64,000 bases of DNA from Microvelia longipes (GCA_018340805.1 JACMZG010000008.1:77087884-77151883); one strand, 5' to 3'; shown: positions 22,663-35,085, numbered from the stretch's first letter. The notes: generated from the letters alone by a model not told the origin. Numbers and translations: made by a program.

Positions 22663-22915
22663 CAATAATAATAATTATAATAATAATGCCCGTTTAGAGC
22701 CTTGCGGCTCATCAAGGATAACCCCGGCCGGAAACAACCTCGGGTGGTAGTAGCAACCGTTACGCTCAAAGTGTATTTTAAAGTTGGCGATAATTTATCT
22801 AAACAATTATCTTCTATAAACTGAGAGCGTTACCTGGAATGCGAACCCCAGACCTCCGTTGGAGTCAAAGAACAGTGTAAAGACTGACGCTTTAACGACC
22901 TCGGCCACGGAGGCG
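22663..22915 (-). mobile_element. tRNA-derived SINE, family 2
   Basis: Read on the minus strand: a Ser/Leu-type tRNA-like head with A box TGGCCGAGGTCGTTAAAGCG (~22906-22887), a long variable arm, and B box GGGTTCGCATTCC. Then comes a ~150 bp body with GTTTCCGGCCGGGG, and a 3' (ATT)n tail (22663-22687). This is the standard SINE layout. It sits in the putative intron. Confidence 0.8.
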
Positions 22916-22971
22916 ACCAGTACAAGTTTTAATTTAAAAAGTACTAAGGTTTATGGTTTACTTGTACTTAC

Positions 22972-23082
22972 ACAGTAGTTAAATATTTTACATTTTCTGA
23001 GAGCTAACACTATCATAACTCCCGCCATTGATAAACAGAACGCAGCTAGAACTGGAAGCCACAGTTTCTTCTCACTTAACTC
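22972..23082 (-). CDS. Candidate host exon 1 with transmembrane segment
   Basis: On the minus strand a 111-nt open segment (37 codons, phase 0 at both ends) lies between an acceptor (GGTTATGTTTCAG) and a donor (GTAAGT, 22966-22971 on the plus strand). The peptide begins ELSEKK, then LWLPVLAAFCLSMAGVMIVL (a good membrane helix), then RKCKIFNYC, a basic flank typical of a cytosolic side. It joins in phase to the candidate exon at 21652-21759. I do not recognise the protein; a single-pass receptor or adhesion protein would fit. No other exons were found in the window. Confidence 0.5.
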
Positions 23083-23134
23083 CTGAAACATAACCGATAA
23101 ATTCAATTATTACATGTTATAAATCACTTTATGA

Positions 23135-23510
23135 CAAGGGCTTAGTTCATGGTTTTACATCAGGATCCATTTATGAATGTTGTGTTACCAAAATGTACGT
23201 GTGTTTTTTAAATTATAAAAAACGTTTCATCAAGTGCTAACATCATGGTTATATGTAAGGAACCATTATGTGTATCATGATATTAAGGGCTAAGTTCATG
23301 GTTCTGTATCAGGACCAATTATACATACTATTTTACAAATTTGTATGTGTGTTCTACAAGTTATAACAAACGTTACATCAAGTGCTAAGAACATGGTTCT
23401 TAATAAAGAACCATTATGTACATTATGTTACCAACATGTCTGTGAGTTCTTTAATTTATAAAATACGTTGAATTAAGAGCTGAGATCATGATTCTACATT
23501 AGAGAACAAA
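23135..23510. repeat. Tandem repeat, ~105 bp unit, about 3.5 copies
   Basis: Units carry TTCATGGTT, CATCAAGTGCTAA and GAACCATTATG words in a fixed order, diverged from each other. Just upstream of candidate host exon 1 on the minus strand. Confidence 0.75.
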
Positions 23511-25600
23511 TATATTAAAATCCATGATCAATTTAGTGTTTTTTTCAAGAGAGGTAGAATTAGCCATTAAGATATCATTAACGTACGAGGTGATAGTATA
23601 CAAATTTAGGACACCAGAACATTTAGAAAATGAGCCCCCTCCCCCCATTTTAATTACTAGAGTTAAAATATTTTTATTTTTTAAATATGCTTTAAAACAA
23701 ACCAGACTTTTTAAAGTCTCAAGTACTACAAAGGACTTCTTGTCTATATTTTAACGAATTTTCGTAATAAATTAACGCCTATTTACTTATCATTCACGCC
23801 CTTCATAAAAAAAGCTCTGCCTAGATACTTGAAAATCTATTTTCAAGTTAAATATATGATGAATCATGTATTGCCATCAATACATAAATGTATTTAGTTG
23901 AATACAGTGTAAACATTATCCCCAGTACACGAACTTGGCAGTTTCTGCTTGAATAATGTATTTTATACAACAATAACTACAGTTGTGATAATAATCGGAG
24001 CAAATATTGAAATCTACTACATTGTGACATTGAAATGCTTATTATTTATCTCATCGAATAAATAATAAATGTTTATTGAAGTTTAAAAACAACTCTAACT
24101 ATCTGATTAACTATGTAATCCGTCAACCGTTATAGGATGTTTTGCCAAATTTGTTCGTTTTAAAAATGTTTATTTCCATAATTTAAATAGTTTTGTTAAA
24201 AATTATTTTATCTACTTTGCGGACAAATTTAAATATTTTAAGAAACATAGATAATTAATAAACTGATTAATAAAGAAAATTAGGAGGCCTTGAAAACACC
24301 TGAAACGGATGATTCCGGTTTCATCCCGGTTTCGGATTTTTTTGCAAACACAATACTTTTCCTATATAACACCGGTATAAACGAAAAATAGGAACTTACA
24401 GATCAAAAAGTAAAAACATATCTTAAGGACACATCAACACTGAACTCAAATTAATTACATATTTTAGGAAAATTATCACTGAACGCAAAATAAATGAATG
24501 TATTAGAAAAGAAAATAATTGCCAAACGAAACTCAAAATGAATAAATTCATTCATTTAAAAATTATTTTAAAATTTTAACGATGCCAGAACTTTTCTGCA
24601 GGTTTTGAATAGGATGTATTAAATTTAATAATCTGAATAATTAAACTTTGTAGAGACTGGTTTTGTGTCTATACGTAGTAGATTAATGTCTAATATTTCT
24701 GCCTTGAGTAGATAAAACATATGTATTAACAAATATAATTTGCAATAATTTTAAATTACAATGCTAACTTGGGATAGTAAGCTTTACATTTATTTACTGC
24801 TTATAGTAAAAAATGGGTTTCTTAAAAAAATCCAGTGAATTCGATTTAATAAAAAAGTTTTAATTTGAGTTGTTCAACTTTATAAATGCTTAATTAAGTC
24901 AGTATTTTAGAATTTAAAACAAAAAAAGAAGTGTTTGACTTTGAGTAGTAATTTTATTCCTTTAGAGTTAGTTTTTGTAATAATGACTCAGGCTAATAGG
25001 CTCCGTAAGAATTAGACGGAGCTAATGACACTTAGGCTCTGAGTTACGATCTCTTCTTGAGATGAGTTTGCAGAAAAATAGTGCTATAACAAATTTTATA
25101 TATTTAGTGTTTGTGTTTTTTAAGAACCATTATTCTTTTGGTTATGTAGCATTGTAAGGTTTATCTATTTTATTTAAGAGGTCTTATATATTTATTATAT
25201 CTCCGATTTTATCAAAAACGAAAAAGAGACTTATGGTAAGGACACCAGGCACCAGGGCGACCTCCCCCTGGTTTTGGCTGGCTTGGCGTCAAGAGGATAA
25301 GTATCGGGACATTACCAGTGACATGGTTTATCTCAGACGTTTAGTAATAAACTGATAAAACAAAAATATCTTGCTTTTAACCCTATCATCTGTTTTCAAC
25401 TGTCTTCTATCACAATATATATAAACAAGACACACTCCTTAACTTTAAGCATTTAATTGTCTGGACATGAAAGTATTGTGCTAAAAAATACTTCGTATTA
25501 TTTTTCTCAATAATTATATTATTAAGAATAATATAAAAATATGTAAAATAAAAAATAAATAATACTTTAGAATAATATAATGTTTAAGAGTATAATTAGA
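23511..25600. other. AT-rich DNA with an R1 end fragment
   Basis: No gene supported. At 24285-24400 there is an isolated copy of the R1 3' end (GATTCCGGTTTCATCCCGG, GCAAACACAATACTTTT). Confidence 0.5.
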
Positions 25601-25604
25601 ATTA

Positions 25605-26240
25605 TAAATAAATAAATAAAATAAATAATTTTTTATTATTGCTTTAAGTACAGATTAGGTACAATCACAATTCGTCATTATTTAGAGCTTAAAATAAAAT
25701 ATATTTACAAATAAACAAAAGTTCTTTTTTAAACAAATGACCACTGATATAAATTTACATAAAAATCATTTGACACAATTTTATTTTATATACATGACTA
25801 AGACATAAAGCTAAAAACAAACAACAGTTTAAAACATAGAACAAATAAAACAAAAAAAAATCATAAACAATTAAATTTTAAAGAAATCTTTAGCTTGAAA
25901 CTCAGTTATTTTGTAGATCGGTTTATTGACTAATATATCATAAATTTCATCCTCAAATACATTCGTTTCCTTAATATTCTTCAGTTCCTCGGGTAAGCTG
26001 TTGAAAAGTTTAATACTAGTATAGTACTGACTTTCCTCGAATTTGCAAGTTCGGTGCTTTTTAATTAATTAATTATTTTTATTCCTAGTACTATAGGTAT
26101 GGACGTCAGAATGTTTCTCTATATTCCCCTGAAGAGCAAGAATTTGTTTTAAATTTCAAAAAAATATATAGACCAGTTATTGTCAACAGATCTAACTTAG
26201 TGAACCATTTTCTACATGATGCGCGGTAAGGTAAGTATAT
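25605..26240 (-). pseudogene. LINE 3' end: RT C-terminal domain and 3' UTR
   Basis: The minus strand reads TITGLYIF near 26190, a HSDVHTYSTRNKNN-type piece near 26100, and an open stretch YYTSIKLFNSLPEELKNI then ETNVFEDEIYDILV to a stop near 25880. This is the classical C-terminal pattern of CR1/Jockey/L2-type LINE ORF2. The 3' UTR runs to an (AAAT)n-like microsatellite at 25605-25640, a usual LINE 3' end. 5'-truncated and frameshifted upstream. Confidence 0.75.
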
Positions 26241-26726
26241 AGGTAAGTATATATAGGATTAGACAAAAGATCGTATACATACTATATTCCTACTATCTTC
26301 TTTTTATACAGAATTATAATAGTAATAAACTTATTATAAATTGAGTTCATTACTATTATCATTTTCTATTATAAAATATCAAGTAAAATCGAGTTTAGGA
26401 GAAAATCATTCTTTTTATGCAAACAAATAAAACAGGGTTCTTTGGAACTTGTAAATAGAATATAAGTAAATAGGCCTAGCTTCGTTTGCTATTACACTCA
26501 AGACAAAATGTGACAAGTAAAAAATGTATTTAGCCAGTTTTCGATTAGACTTTTGAAATTAATAATAAAATAAGGTCGATAGGGCTTTTTAGCTCTAATA
26601 TGCTCTAATCGATTTTTAGGTGTCAAAAGAGCATGCAGTAGCGACAAATCATTACCTTGATTTTCATAGATTTTTTGAACCATTTGCATACTTAGTAAAC
26701 CGGGTTAATGACCCAGTTTTGCGGTA

Positions 26727-26805
<79 letters not shown>

Positions 26806-28270
26806 ATATATATATATATAACATATTTTTGTGATCGTGACCACTGAAATGGATTTAGGTCATGGTCCATTGTTCATCTCCTGCCATGGCGCTTATCCTA
26901 TGAGCGATTTTTTGCCATAGAAAGGTTGCTTAAAAGTCTTTAAAAATTATGAATAATAATTCATTATACTACAGTTATTTAAAATTTGGAGGGTCACTTT
27001 GATTTGCGCTTCCCTATTTTCTTTAACAGGAGAGGAAAACATAGGCCACCTCATTAGAATTCACCTACGAATTCTAAACATTTAAAAATAAGTAAACAGT
27101 ACAGGCAAAACGGATGTACTGTTTTGATAAAACTTGGTTTACATAACTAGTTCTAAGTCAGGAAAATCTGATTAAATTTTGGTAACTAGCTTAATTCTTC
27201 AAACTTTTAGCTTTCTTCTTAAAAAAATATTATGGTATTATCCTTTTAAAACTATTTAATCCCAAAATTATTGAGTTAAATATACAAATATTATAAATAT
27301 TTATTCTATGACCGACTATTTGTTATATTGTACAATAATATAAATATATTTTAACAATTTACTAATCATTATATTTCACTCAGGCTTATACAGACTGAAA
27401 ATATAAAAAAAAACTCTACTGTGAAAAATATTAGGAAATAAGAATTCATTTACATGATTTTATACAGTGGAAAAAATTGGGGTCTTTTTTACTGAATTAT
27501 TCATTGAAGCAAGACGTTGAGACCTAGGCTTTTCTTCTCTTTCTCATGAGCTGATTCTTTTTATTATTTGAGTAAATTGGTACAATGGAATAGGTATTCT
27601 GTTTCTTAATTTAATAGGGAATAGAAAATGGCACACGTAACGAATTACGCAGAGATGGAAATAAGGTAGCAAATTGCTGTCTCATAGCAATAAATGCTAC
27701 TTTACTGGGTAGTACATAAACTTATATTATGAGTAGGCAGGACCATACTTGATGCTTTTTAAAAAGGTCCTTTGTCCTAAGTTAGTGACAATCCCCCCTC
27801 CTTCTATTATATCAAGCATAATGTAACATATGACACCTAGGAAATTAAATAAGAGTATAATAAACAAAATCATAAAGTTAAGACATGAAAAACTGTAATA
27901 CAGAATAAAGAGAGAGTTCCACGATGAAACTTTGTTTATAAGAAAACTGTCATATTTTCCATTACTAAACTTGCTTCCCCTATGACACGCTAATGTACAT
28001 AGACACAGATAGCCTTTATTGTTCTTCGCGTCAAATTAGTGAGTGCTATTTAACCTTCATGATACATTGCGTTTCACACCTTCTTAGTTGAAGATGCTAT
28101 TATAAAGTATCATAGACGCTACTTTATAATATCCTTCCTCATGAATATGTATAACATATTATTACAAGCATAGAGATATAATTACTAGAGAGGCCCTATG
28201 GGTTTAATTTTGAAAATCGAAAAAGTAACCTGACCACCTTTCGCTTAATCAAATAATCAGTATCACATTG
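26241..28270. other. AT-rich DNA with (AT)n microsatellite
   Basis: An (AT)n tract at 26731-26820 sits inside a repeat shared with 42945-43085 (AACCGGGTTAATGAC at 26698). The 63-codon minus frame at 26498-26689 has protein-like composition but overlaps this repeat and no domain is recognised. Confidence 0.5.
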
Positions 28271-28286
28271 CAATAACTTATATAGT

Positions 28287-28563
28287 GGTAGTAGTAGGGG
28301 GGTGGGGAGGTCAAGCCTAGTGAGTAGACCAACTTTAAGGTCCTTTTCACCAACCCCGTAACTCAATCACCCTCTCCACTACGCCTCTACTTCCTGTTCC
28401 TTGTTGAATCTCCTGGATTGACCTATGAAAGTGAGGATGTCCTGCCACTTGAGCGATTCCAGCTCTTCCTCAGCCAGTTCTCCGGATCCAAAGGTCTAGA
28501 AACGAATTCTACCAAAACCTTCACATTTACCTAAGAAGTGATAGGCTGTTTCCTCTTCATCAT
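28287..28563 (-). pseudogene. 5'-truncated LINE 3' end with 16 bp target duplication
   Basis: The minus strand reads EEETAYHFLGKCEGFGRIRF, one stop, then GSGELAEEELESLKW and DILTFIGQSRRF to a stop. This matches the C-terminal end of ORF2 in RNase H-bearing LINEs (R1/I/Jockey-like). The 277 bp insert is flanked by perfect 16 bp direct repeats CAATAACTTATATAGT (28271-28286 and 28564-28579), the typical result of target-primed integration with 5' truncation. Confidence 0.85.
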
Positions 28564-28579
28564 CAATAACTTATATAGT

Positions 28580-29309
28580 AGAACGTTATAATTACTAATC
28601 AAAACACAAGCAATGTACGGAAAGCCGAAATCAATTGATTTATTATAACCTTAACTCACTCTTGAAGGAGGTGTCATTGAGGTTACGTAGAGCCCCAGAG
28701 AGCCCCAAAAAGATGTTTCAGGCATCTAAATGTATTGAGATAAGCTATGATTACAATTAGGAAATAAGTATATTTAATTTTCTAGTAATGCTTCAAAATA
28801 TGCAAACATCATACATGAAATAAACTTAAATAAAAATACAAAATTTAATATCATATTAGAAATCTCACAATAATACATACAAAAGAGAAAAAACATTTTA
28901 TAAAATATGGTTTTATTTTGGCTGTAGTATGAGTATATTTTATGATATATAAAAGATTAAAGAGCTTACAAACGGATTTACCCTTTTGTGTAGCGTTTAA
29001 GCACAAGCTTCTATATCAAAGCTAATGTGCGCAACATAATATAAAATTTATTGACAATGATTGAATAATAAATATTCGGTTACTAGAAGATTTTTAAATC
29101 ATTTTAAACGTGAAAGATATTTTAGATGTATTACAATGAAATCTTTCTTTATATTTATTTGTCGTACTGAATCATGCTTTTTGTGTAGTAAAAATATTAA
29201 AATTTAATTAAGTGATTCTTCTTTAAAGAACAATAGTCAGTATGTCAAGTTTACTTCTTGGAAAAATGTTCTGTTCCTAGTCTTATCATTTTGTACTTCA
29301 GTATGTTTT
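28580..29309. other. AT-rich DNA, no gene seen
   Basis: No supported feature. Confidence 0.5.
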
Positions 29310-30165
29310 TAGTAATATTTTTGTACTTTTGTTCTTTGTCTTGTTTGTATATTCTTGTCTTTCCTAAAGATGATCCAAATGGATTAAAATATATTGTTCC
29401 TGTTTAAAAAACATTGTAGAATTAAAGCCGTTTTTTTCCTAATAATAAATAAGTGTACAAATATGAGTACACTCATGTTTGCTGAATTCTTCATTTAATT
29501 TACTTATAAGTTTTTAATACTCAATATTTAGTTCCTAAACGAATAATCAAATATGCTTATACTAATAGAAATGATATACCAATTTCTTAAAAAAGCTGTG
29601 GTGTATTGTAAAAATTATAGGCATATTTGTAAATATAAATAAAGTTATACACCGATACAGTAATACAGATGTAGTATATGAAACTATAAATTCATGCTTC
29701 TAACGGGGCAAAGATGCGTACTAATCTAGATTCGATATTGTTCTTATAAAATAAACAAACTAGTAACATTGCTCATATATTTTGTTACATATTGCGTTCT
29801 ATACAAATACAATGTATAGTAGGTAGGTAAGTAACTATAGTAATTGTACTGTACGTATGTAAGTAACTACAGTATATGTACTTTGCGTATGTAAGGAAAT
29901 ATAGTAATTGTACTGTATTTAGTAACTACAGTTACTTAATACATTGTAATGTATTAAGTAAATTGTATTAACTAAATTGAATGAAGAATTTAGCAAACAT
30001 GAGTGTAACACTTATTTACTATTAGGAAAAGAACGACTTTAATTCTAAAATATTTGTTTAACAGGAACGATATATTTCAATCCATTTGGACCATCTAAAG
30101 GAAAGACAATTAACATACAAACAAGACAAAGAACAAAAGTACAAAAATATTAATAAAAAAAATTA
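29310..30165. repeat. Inverted repeat, ~200 bp arms
   Basis: Arms 29310-29510 and 29955-30165 are close reverse complements (TTTTGTTCTTTGTCTTGTTT in the left arm). Each arm has a hairpin motif around GGTCC/GATCC-AAAT-GGAT followed by GAAA or TAAAA, like a decayed hammerhead motif. The spacer holds a short ~33 bp tandem repeat (29815-29935) and no gene. Possibly a Penelope-like remnant. Confidence 0.65.
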
Positions 30166-30316
30166 TGTATTAAGTTACTTAATAATACACACTTATTAAG
30201 TAGTATATGGTGTCTTGTGTGTGTTTGGTGTGGATTGGTTATTTAATGAATTTTGGAGATATATTATGATCTCTTATGTTATTGACATCTATGCATTTAG
30301 ATACTTATCGTTGTTA

Positions 30317-31241
30317 TTTTTTTTTACGCTTGAACCCGTAGGCTCAGTTTAGCGTTCTTCACTCTCAAATCTCACTCAACTAATTCACCTCAGAGTTTGT
30401 ACACATCCAATCATCTAGGAAGCACACCCTACGTTCATGGTGGCACACATGACTAGTTCACAGTGTGTCTTGTTCATCTAGCCCAACCAGACTCTATCCA
30501 AACTCACTGCTCTGGCTAGTGTCTGCGATTAGTTCACAGTGTGCCTAGTTCATCTAGACCAGCTAGACTCTGGCTAGGCTTACCGCTCTGGCCAGCGTCA
30601 ACTACTAGTTCACTATGTGATTAGTTTATCTAGTTTTACTAGCTCCTCTGATCCCATTAGTCCCACTTGGCCTCGTCCTTCAACCAGTCTCATCAGTTCC
30701 TCTAGCATCACCAAACTCTAGCTAGGCTTACCGCTCTGGCCAATCCGCGCCACCCAACAGAGGACTCTAGCACCCAGATGTCGGCGTGCACAAACTCATT
30801 CTTTAGCCCTGACCTGAAAGTCAAAGTTCCGCAGTGCTATTAGGAGACGTCTGTCTTCAAGAACCGAGCACTTTGTTCGTAGTCACTTACGTTATTCGTG
30901 TCACCACTTTCACTTTCACTGACTAAGTTTTCGGACATACAAAGGCTCAGTATACCTTCATCTCCCCCAGCCCGCAGAACATTAACTTTTGGTGAGCTGG
31001 AGACAACGGAAACGTGGATCCAAACTTGTCTGAGATGAAACTAGATCCAACCCCACATTTGCGTATCAGTAGCCAAGGAAACCACGTAAAACCCTGGTGG
31101 GGTTGGCCGGCTTTAAATTCAAGACCTCCCGAGTGTATGGTACAAGGGATAACCTCATATTGAGGTCCTCCCCCGGCTGGATTTGAACCCTCGACCTCTA
31201 GGTCGAAAGACGAGCATTCTACAACTGAGCTACTGGACTCG
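30317..31241 (-). mobile_element. Long tRNA-headed SINE1, copy c
   Basis: Same family as 15275-16188, in reverse. The head at 31165-31241 carries A- and B-box sequences (reverse of GGATTTGAACCC), the body has the CTAGATGAAC-type internal repeats, and the terminal hairpin plus T run is at 30317-30355. Flanked by GTTGTTA on both sides (30310-30316 and 31242-31248), a 7 bp target duplication supporting retroposition. Length ~925 bp. Confidence 0.85.
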
Positions 31242-31248
31242 GTTGTTA

Positions 31249-32559
31249 GTTATTATCAAGTCTTTATGCTACGCAGTAACCCTATACATCATTTTTTTAA
31301 ATGCGTATCTTATTCCTAAGTTTCTTTTTTAAGTTCCTAAGTTTCTGAGGCCAAGTCAGTAACAAACAGTCAGTACACGATCCAGGACGAGCGATTTACT
31401 ATCTCATTATTTCTTTATTCCTAGTTATAATTCATGTACCATACTTTATATATTTGGACAACCTGTTTAATCAGTGTAAGTGCTTAAAAGAGTAATTTAG
31501 ATTTGTTTTAAACTAAAATATATTTATTTTTCAGTGTTAAGAAAGTTTCAAGAGTCTAAAATAAATTATTCATAATTCCCAAGTATTTTTCAAGCTTTCC
31601 TTTTGAATATTTTATGATATGAAAATAATACTTTGATTACATAATATATTTATTTTAATCTCTTATTCCTTGGCCCCTCTAGGCCTTAAAAGAAATATAT
31701 ATTTAATACTTTATATTTATTATAAATTTACTTAATGCCTTAAAATAGTGGTAATCAGGGTATGCAACAATTATTTATGTCACTTTAGAAAATCAACGAG
31801 TGAATTAGACAATATGGTTTATCTCAGGAATGTATTAACTAGACTGTTCAAAACATTTCGCTTATCAATTATTTTTAGATTCAATATTTTTACTACGCTG
31901 TGGAATGTAACGAAAAAACCATTAACTCCGTCTTTTCCACAAAGTTTTTGCTTTATTAAGGCAGAACCGGCTTTTAGCTTACGCCATCATCAGTGCCGGA
32001 GAGATGTCGAGCCGTCAACTATCCAGGACCTCTGTTCAAAGTTTGGTGGCGACTCTAAACCAGGCATTACTAAGATTTTGTTTTATGAAGTCAATTTTAT
32101 GAATATAGTAGAAGAGACCTGGATTCTACAGCACAATATGAGAAGAACATACTAATAGAAACCAGACCAGGATTAGCGGAATATTAAGCCGGAGAAACTA
32201 GAAGCTGCAGATACCCTCGAAGTCAAATGGCTCAGCGGACAAGCTTTGCTAAAGCTACAGGTAAACATTAACTATATTAATAACGTTAACTGGTGTTAGA
32301 TAAAAATTCAATTTTGTTATTAAGGACTTACTTGAATCGTACAAATGACTTCCAGTCGCAGTGCAAATAGATCTATCAAATGGATCTATCCTCAACCCCA
32401 ACCCCAACCATTAATTAATTCTTTGTACAATCTTATCAGTACACTTCTTGGAGCCATCATTTAATCTTGAAACTAATATTGCATGAATATTAAATTAAAA
32501 AAAACAAATGTATGCTGCACGAATCCTCAGTTTATAAACAACTCTTTTAGGTTATAAAG
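31249..32559. other. Repeat-derived DNA, no gene accepted
   Basis: A 135-codon plus frame at 31748-32155 has no recognisable domain and crosses a hammerhead-like motif on the opposite strand (31961-31995), so it is treated as non-coding. Confidence 0.45.
31961..31995 (-). ncRNA. Hammerhead-ribozyme-like motif D (degenerate)
   Basis: The minus strand reads CTGATGA, a TGGC-GTAA-GCTA stem-loop, AAAG in place of GAAA, then CCGGTTC. The conserved G of the second box is lost. Confidence 0.35.
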
Positions 32560-32563
32560 AACT

Positions 32564-32597
32564 CTGAAGATGACTGTATAGTCGAAACCGGTCAGTG
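32564..32597 (+). ncRNA. Hammerhead-ribozyme-like motif C (best copy)
   Basis: CTGAAGA, then a perfect GACT-GTAT-AGTC stem-loop, then GAAAC leading into the self-complementary ACCGGT followed by C, the expected cleavage-site base. Three pairs can form for stem I (ACT before, AGT after). The very short stem III is like those described in Penelope-like and related ribozymes that act as dimers. Confidence 0.45.
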
Positions 32598-32679
32598 CCT
32601 TCATACATTACCTGTTAACTTTTTTATTGTAGTTATGCAGTATAATATTGTTTAAAAATTCAAGGTTTTTTTTGGTGTG

Positions 32680-32880
32680 ATTTCGTTCCGTCAACAAATC
32701 ATTCCGTCGAAAAATCACACCGTCGACAGTCGACGGAAAAATTGTCGACAGTACGAAACGGGTTGTTGCGTCGACAAATAACTTGTCAACGCAATGATTT
32801 TTTGACGCAACGATTTGTCGACGCAACAACCCGATTCGTTCCATCGACAAACTCAAATTATTTGTCGACGGAACGATACG
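32680..32880. repeat. Nested palindromes with GTCGAC / GACGCAAC words
   Basis: Perfect 21 bp arms at 32759-32779 and 32813-32833 (CGGGTTGTTGCGTCGACAAA) enclose a smaller inverted repeat (TTGTCAACGCAA / TTTTGACGCAA). Outer words TTCCGTCGA and TGTCGACGGAACG flank it. Unusually rich in CpG for this window. Confidence 0.85.
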
Positions 32881-32885
32881 AAGCC

Positions 32886-34760
32886 GTTATTTTATTATTC
32901 AATCCCGAATGAATCTTAATAATTATATCTAAGGTGCTTTATTTATAAAAAACTGAATATTACCTTAAAGCAATGTAAACTACAGGCTTGAAATATTCTG
33001 CATCTTCAAAGTCTGAATATATTATATTTTATTAAGTATAACATAATCATGTTATAAGAGTAATGTATCATTTTTTCACGCCAAAAAATATGCCATAAAA
33101 ATGTTCTGCTCTTCGAGTGTGCTGATATTCTAATGTTTGAATAAAAAGATACGTGTGATGACAAAAATGATGGATGATTATAAAATAACTTAGCTGTAAG
33201 AAATATATCACCTTGAGACACTGTTGCTTATTGAACGTTTATCCCGCTCTCACACTCTTTATAAACTATATTACTTTCACTCCTCTCTAAAAGAGAGCAG
33301 GTTAAGTCGTATAATAATTGAAGGTGTATCCTACTGAACAATTTTCGGCTAAGTGCTTTTCATTGTTTATTATTATAATTATTATAATATCAATGTCATA
33401 TGTGAAATATGGTTTCATCAATTCAAATTAATCATTCGACATTGGAGTGAAGATGTGACATTTATAGATTACAAATAGACAATTTAATTTGAAATTGAAA
33501 TTTATTAAAGGGACCTTTTGCCCTTCTCTACTTAACGCTATTGATATATGTTATTAAATTTATGTGCCTCATAATTTATAATTTAATGTGCTAACTTTTA
33601 GAGACCTGTTGTAAAAAAAATCATTTTCAAAAAGTAATTTTATAACATCGAATGCGAGGCATTTGGAATAAGAAAATAGGGTGAATATTTTGGCCCAAAT
33701 ACTTCAAGTAGCTATTTTATTGATGAGCTGCTCCCCTCCCCAAAAGAAGTAAGATAAAATATTTATTTATGGGCACAGGGAGCATTTAACTACATGGTAT
33801 GTTGTTTTGAAAGTTGCAATAATTCCTTTTTATTCCACTCCAAAATGTTGGATACAATGCTTCTATTGTATTCCATTCCATTTTTTTGGGAAAGAAATTA
33901 TCAATTTATAATTTTATTTATTAATGTATTATGAAAAGTTACATAAGTAGTTATATAATCGACAGATAATTCAAGAAAAATATATAATTACAATCATTAC
34001 AACTAATATGGCAATTTGTCAATTATACTAAAATATTTTGAAGGGGACTCAATACAGTCCTTAAACACCTAGACAGTCAAAGAGAGATCAGTGGGATTTT
34101 TATATGAGGGGCATATTTACATTTTTCCATGTTTAGCCAACGCCTCTTTTATATTAAAAAAGATATATTAAAAACAAATCAATATTTTTCCTCAAGCTAT
34201 TTCTTTTTATTAAAGTTTAACAAAAAATCGATTGAATTGTTATATATTACTCTTATAGGCACTAAGCATGGTCAGTGCCTGGAAAAGTGACCGCTGGAAA
34301 AATAAGCGAATATATTAACTATTTAAGAACAAGCGAATTGAATCCGAAGTAGTTAGGATTAGTGTAGCGTATCCAATGGGGTGAGTACATGGTCCGAGGT
34401 ACCCCGTAAACAGATTTTTTTAATTTTAAATATGGTGTGTATTTTGAATATACCATGCAAGCTGTCTTCCTACATTTATGTAACTAGGAATATATTTAAA
34501 TGTTAAAGAATAATATTTCAAATGATATACTCATCATAAAATGACTATGTTATTTTAACGACTATTATAGACAAAAACAATTATATTCAGCACGTACGAT
34601 CAGAACAGAATAATGATTTAAATGTATTTCTAATCAAACGAGACTTCCCATAAATGCTCATTACGTAATAAAAATAATAAATTCAAACAAAATGGCAGTC
34701 TTAATGTCTTTAACATTTCTTATACAAGTTGTCTCTCATCGAATAAATGACGCTAAATTG
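32886..34760. other. AT-rich DNA, no gene seen
   Basis: No supported gene. A short piece near 34390 (CCGAGGTACCCCGTA) matches the R1 start in reverse. Confidence 0.45.
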
Positions 34761-34761
34761 A

Positions 34762-35085
34762 ATGAAAGTCGATATGTCCACTCTAAGTGACCAAATTCGG
34801 AACAACCATAATAAATTACCAAAACCAAAAATACGGTTGATAAATATTAAATTTCGATTCAGGTTCGTTTTTATGTATTTTTGGGGGCAAAATCAAATAA
34901 ACCGGTCTGAAGTCGATACAACCACTCTAAGTGGCCAAAAAATATAAAAAACGGTGGCCAATCCCTATAAAACCTAAAATACGGCATGTAAACCACATAA
35001 TTCAAGTAGGAAATCTTTTTCGATGTATTTTGAGCCTGTGAATTGAATAAGAGTGGTCCGGAGTCGATACGAGCACTCAATACCA
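34762..35085. repeat. Tandem repeat, ~147 bp unit, ~2.2 copies
   Basis: The word AGTCGATA recurs at 34768, 34911 and 35061, followed by CCACTCTAAGTG in the first two copies. Confidence 0.55.

Noticed and set aside
24300..24420. Host exon ending at a GTAAGT-like donor (24390-24396, minus)
   Set aside because: The sequence upstream on the minus strand has stops in all sensible frames and no good acceptor; it adjoins an R1 end fragment.
26498..26689. 63-codon minus frame with protein-like composition
   Set aside because: Overlaps dispersed repeat R3 next to an (AT)n tract; the only donor-like site leads into the repeat.
31748..32155. 135-codon open frame on the plus strand as a protein gene
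   Set aside because: No recognisable domain; it crosses a hammerhead-like repeat motif on the other strand and has no supporting splice or conservation signal.
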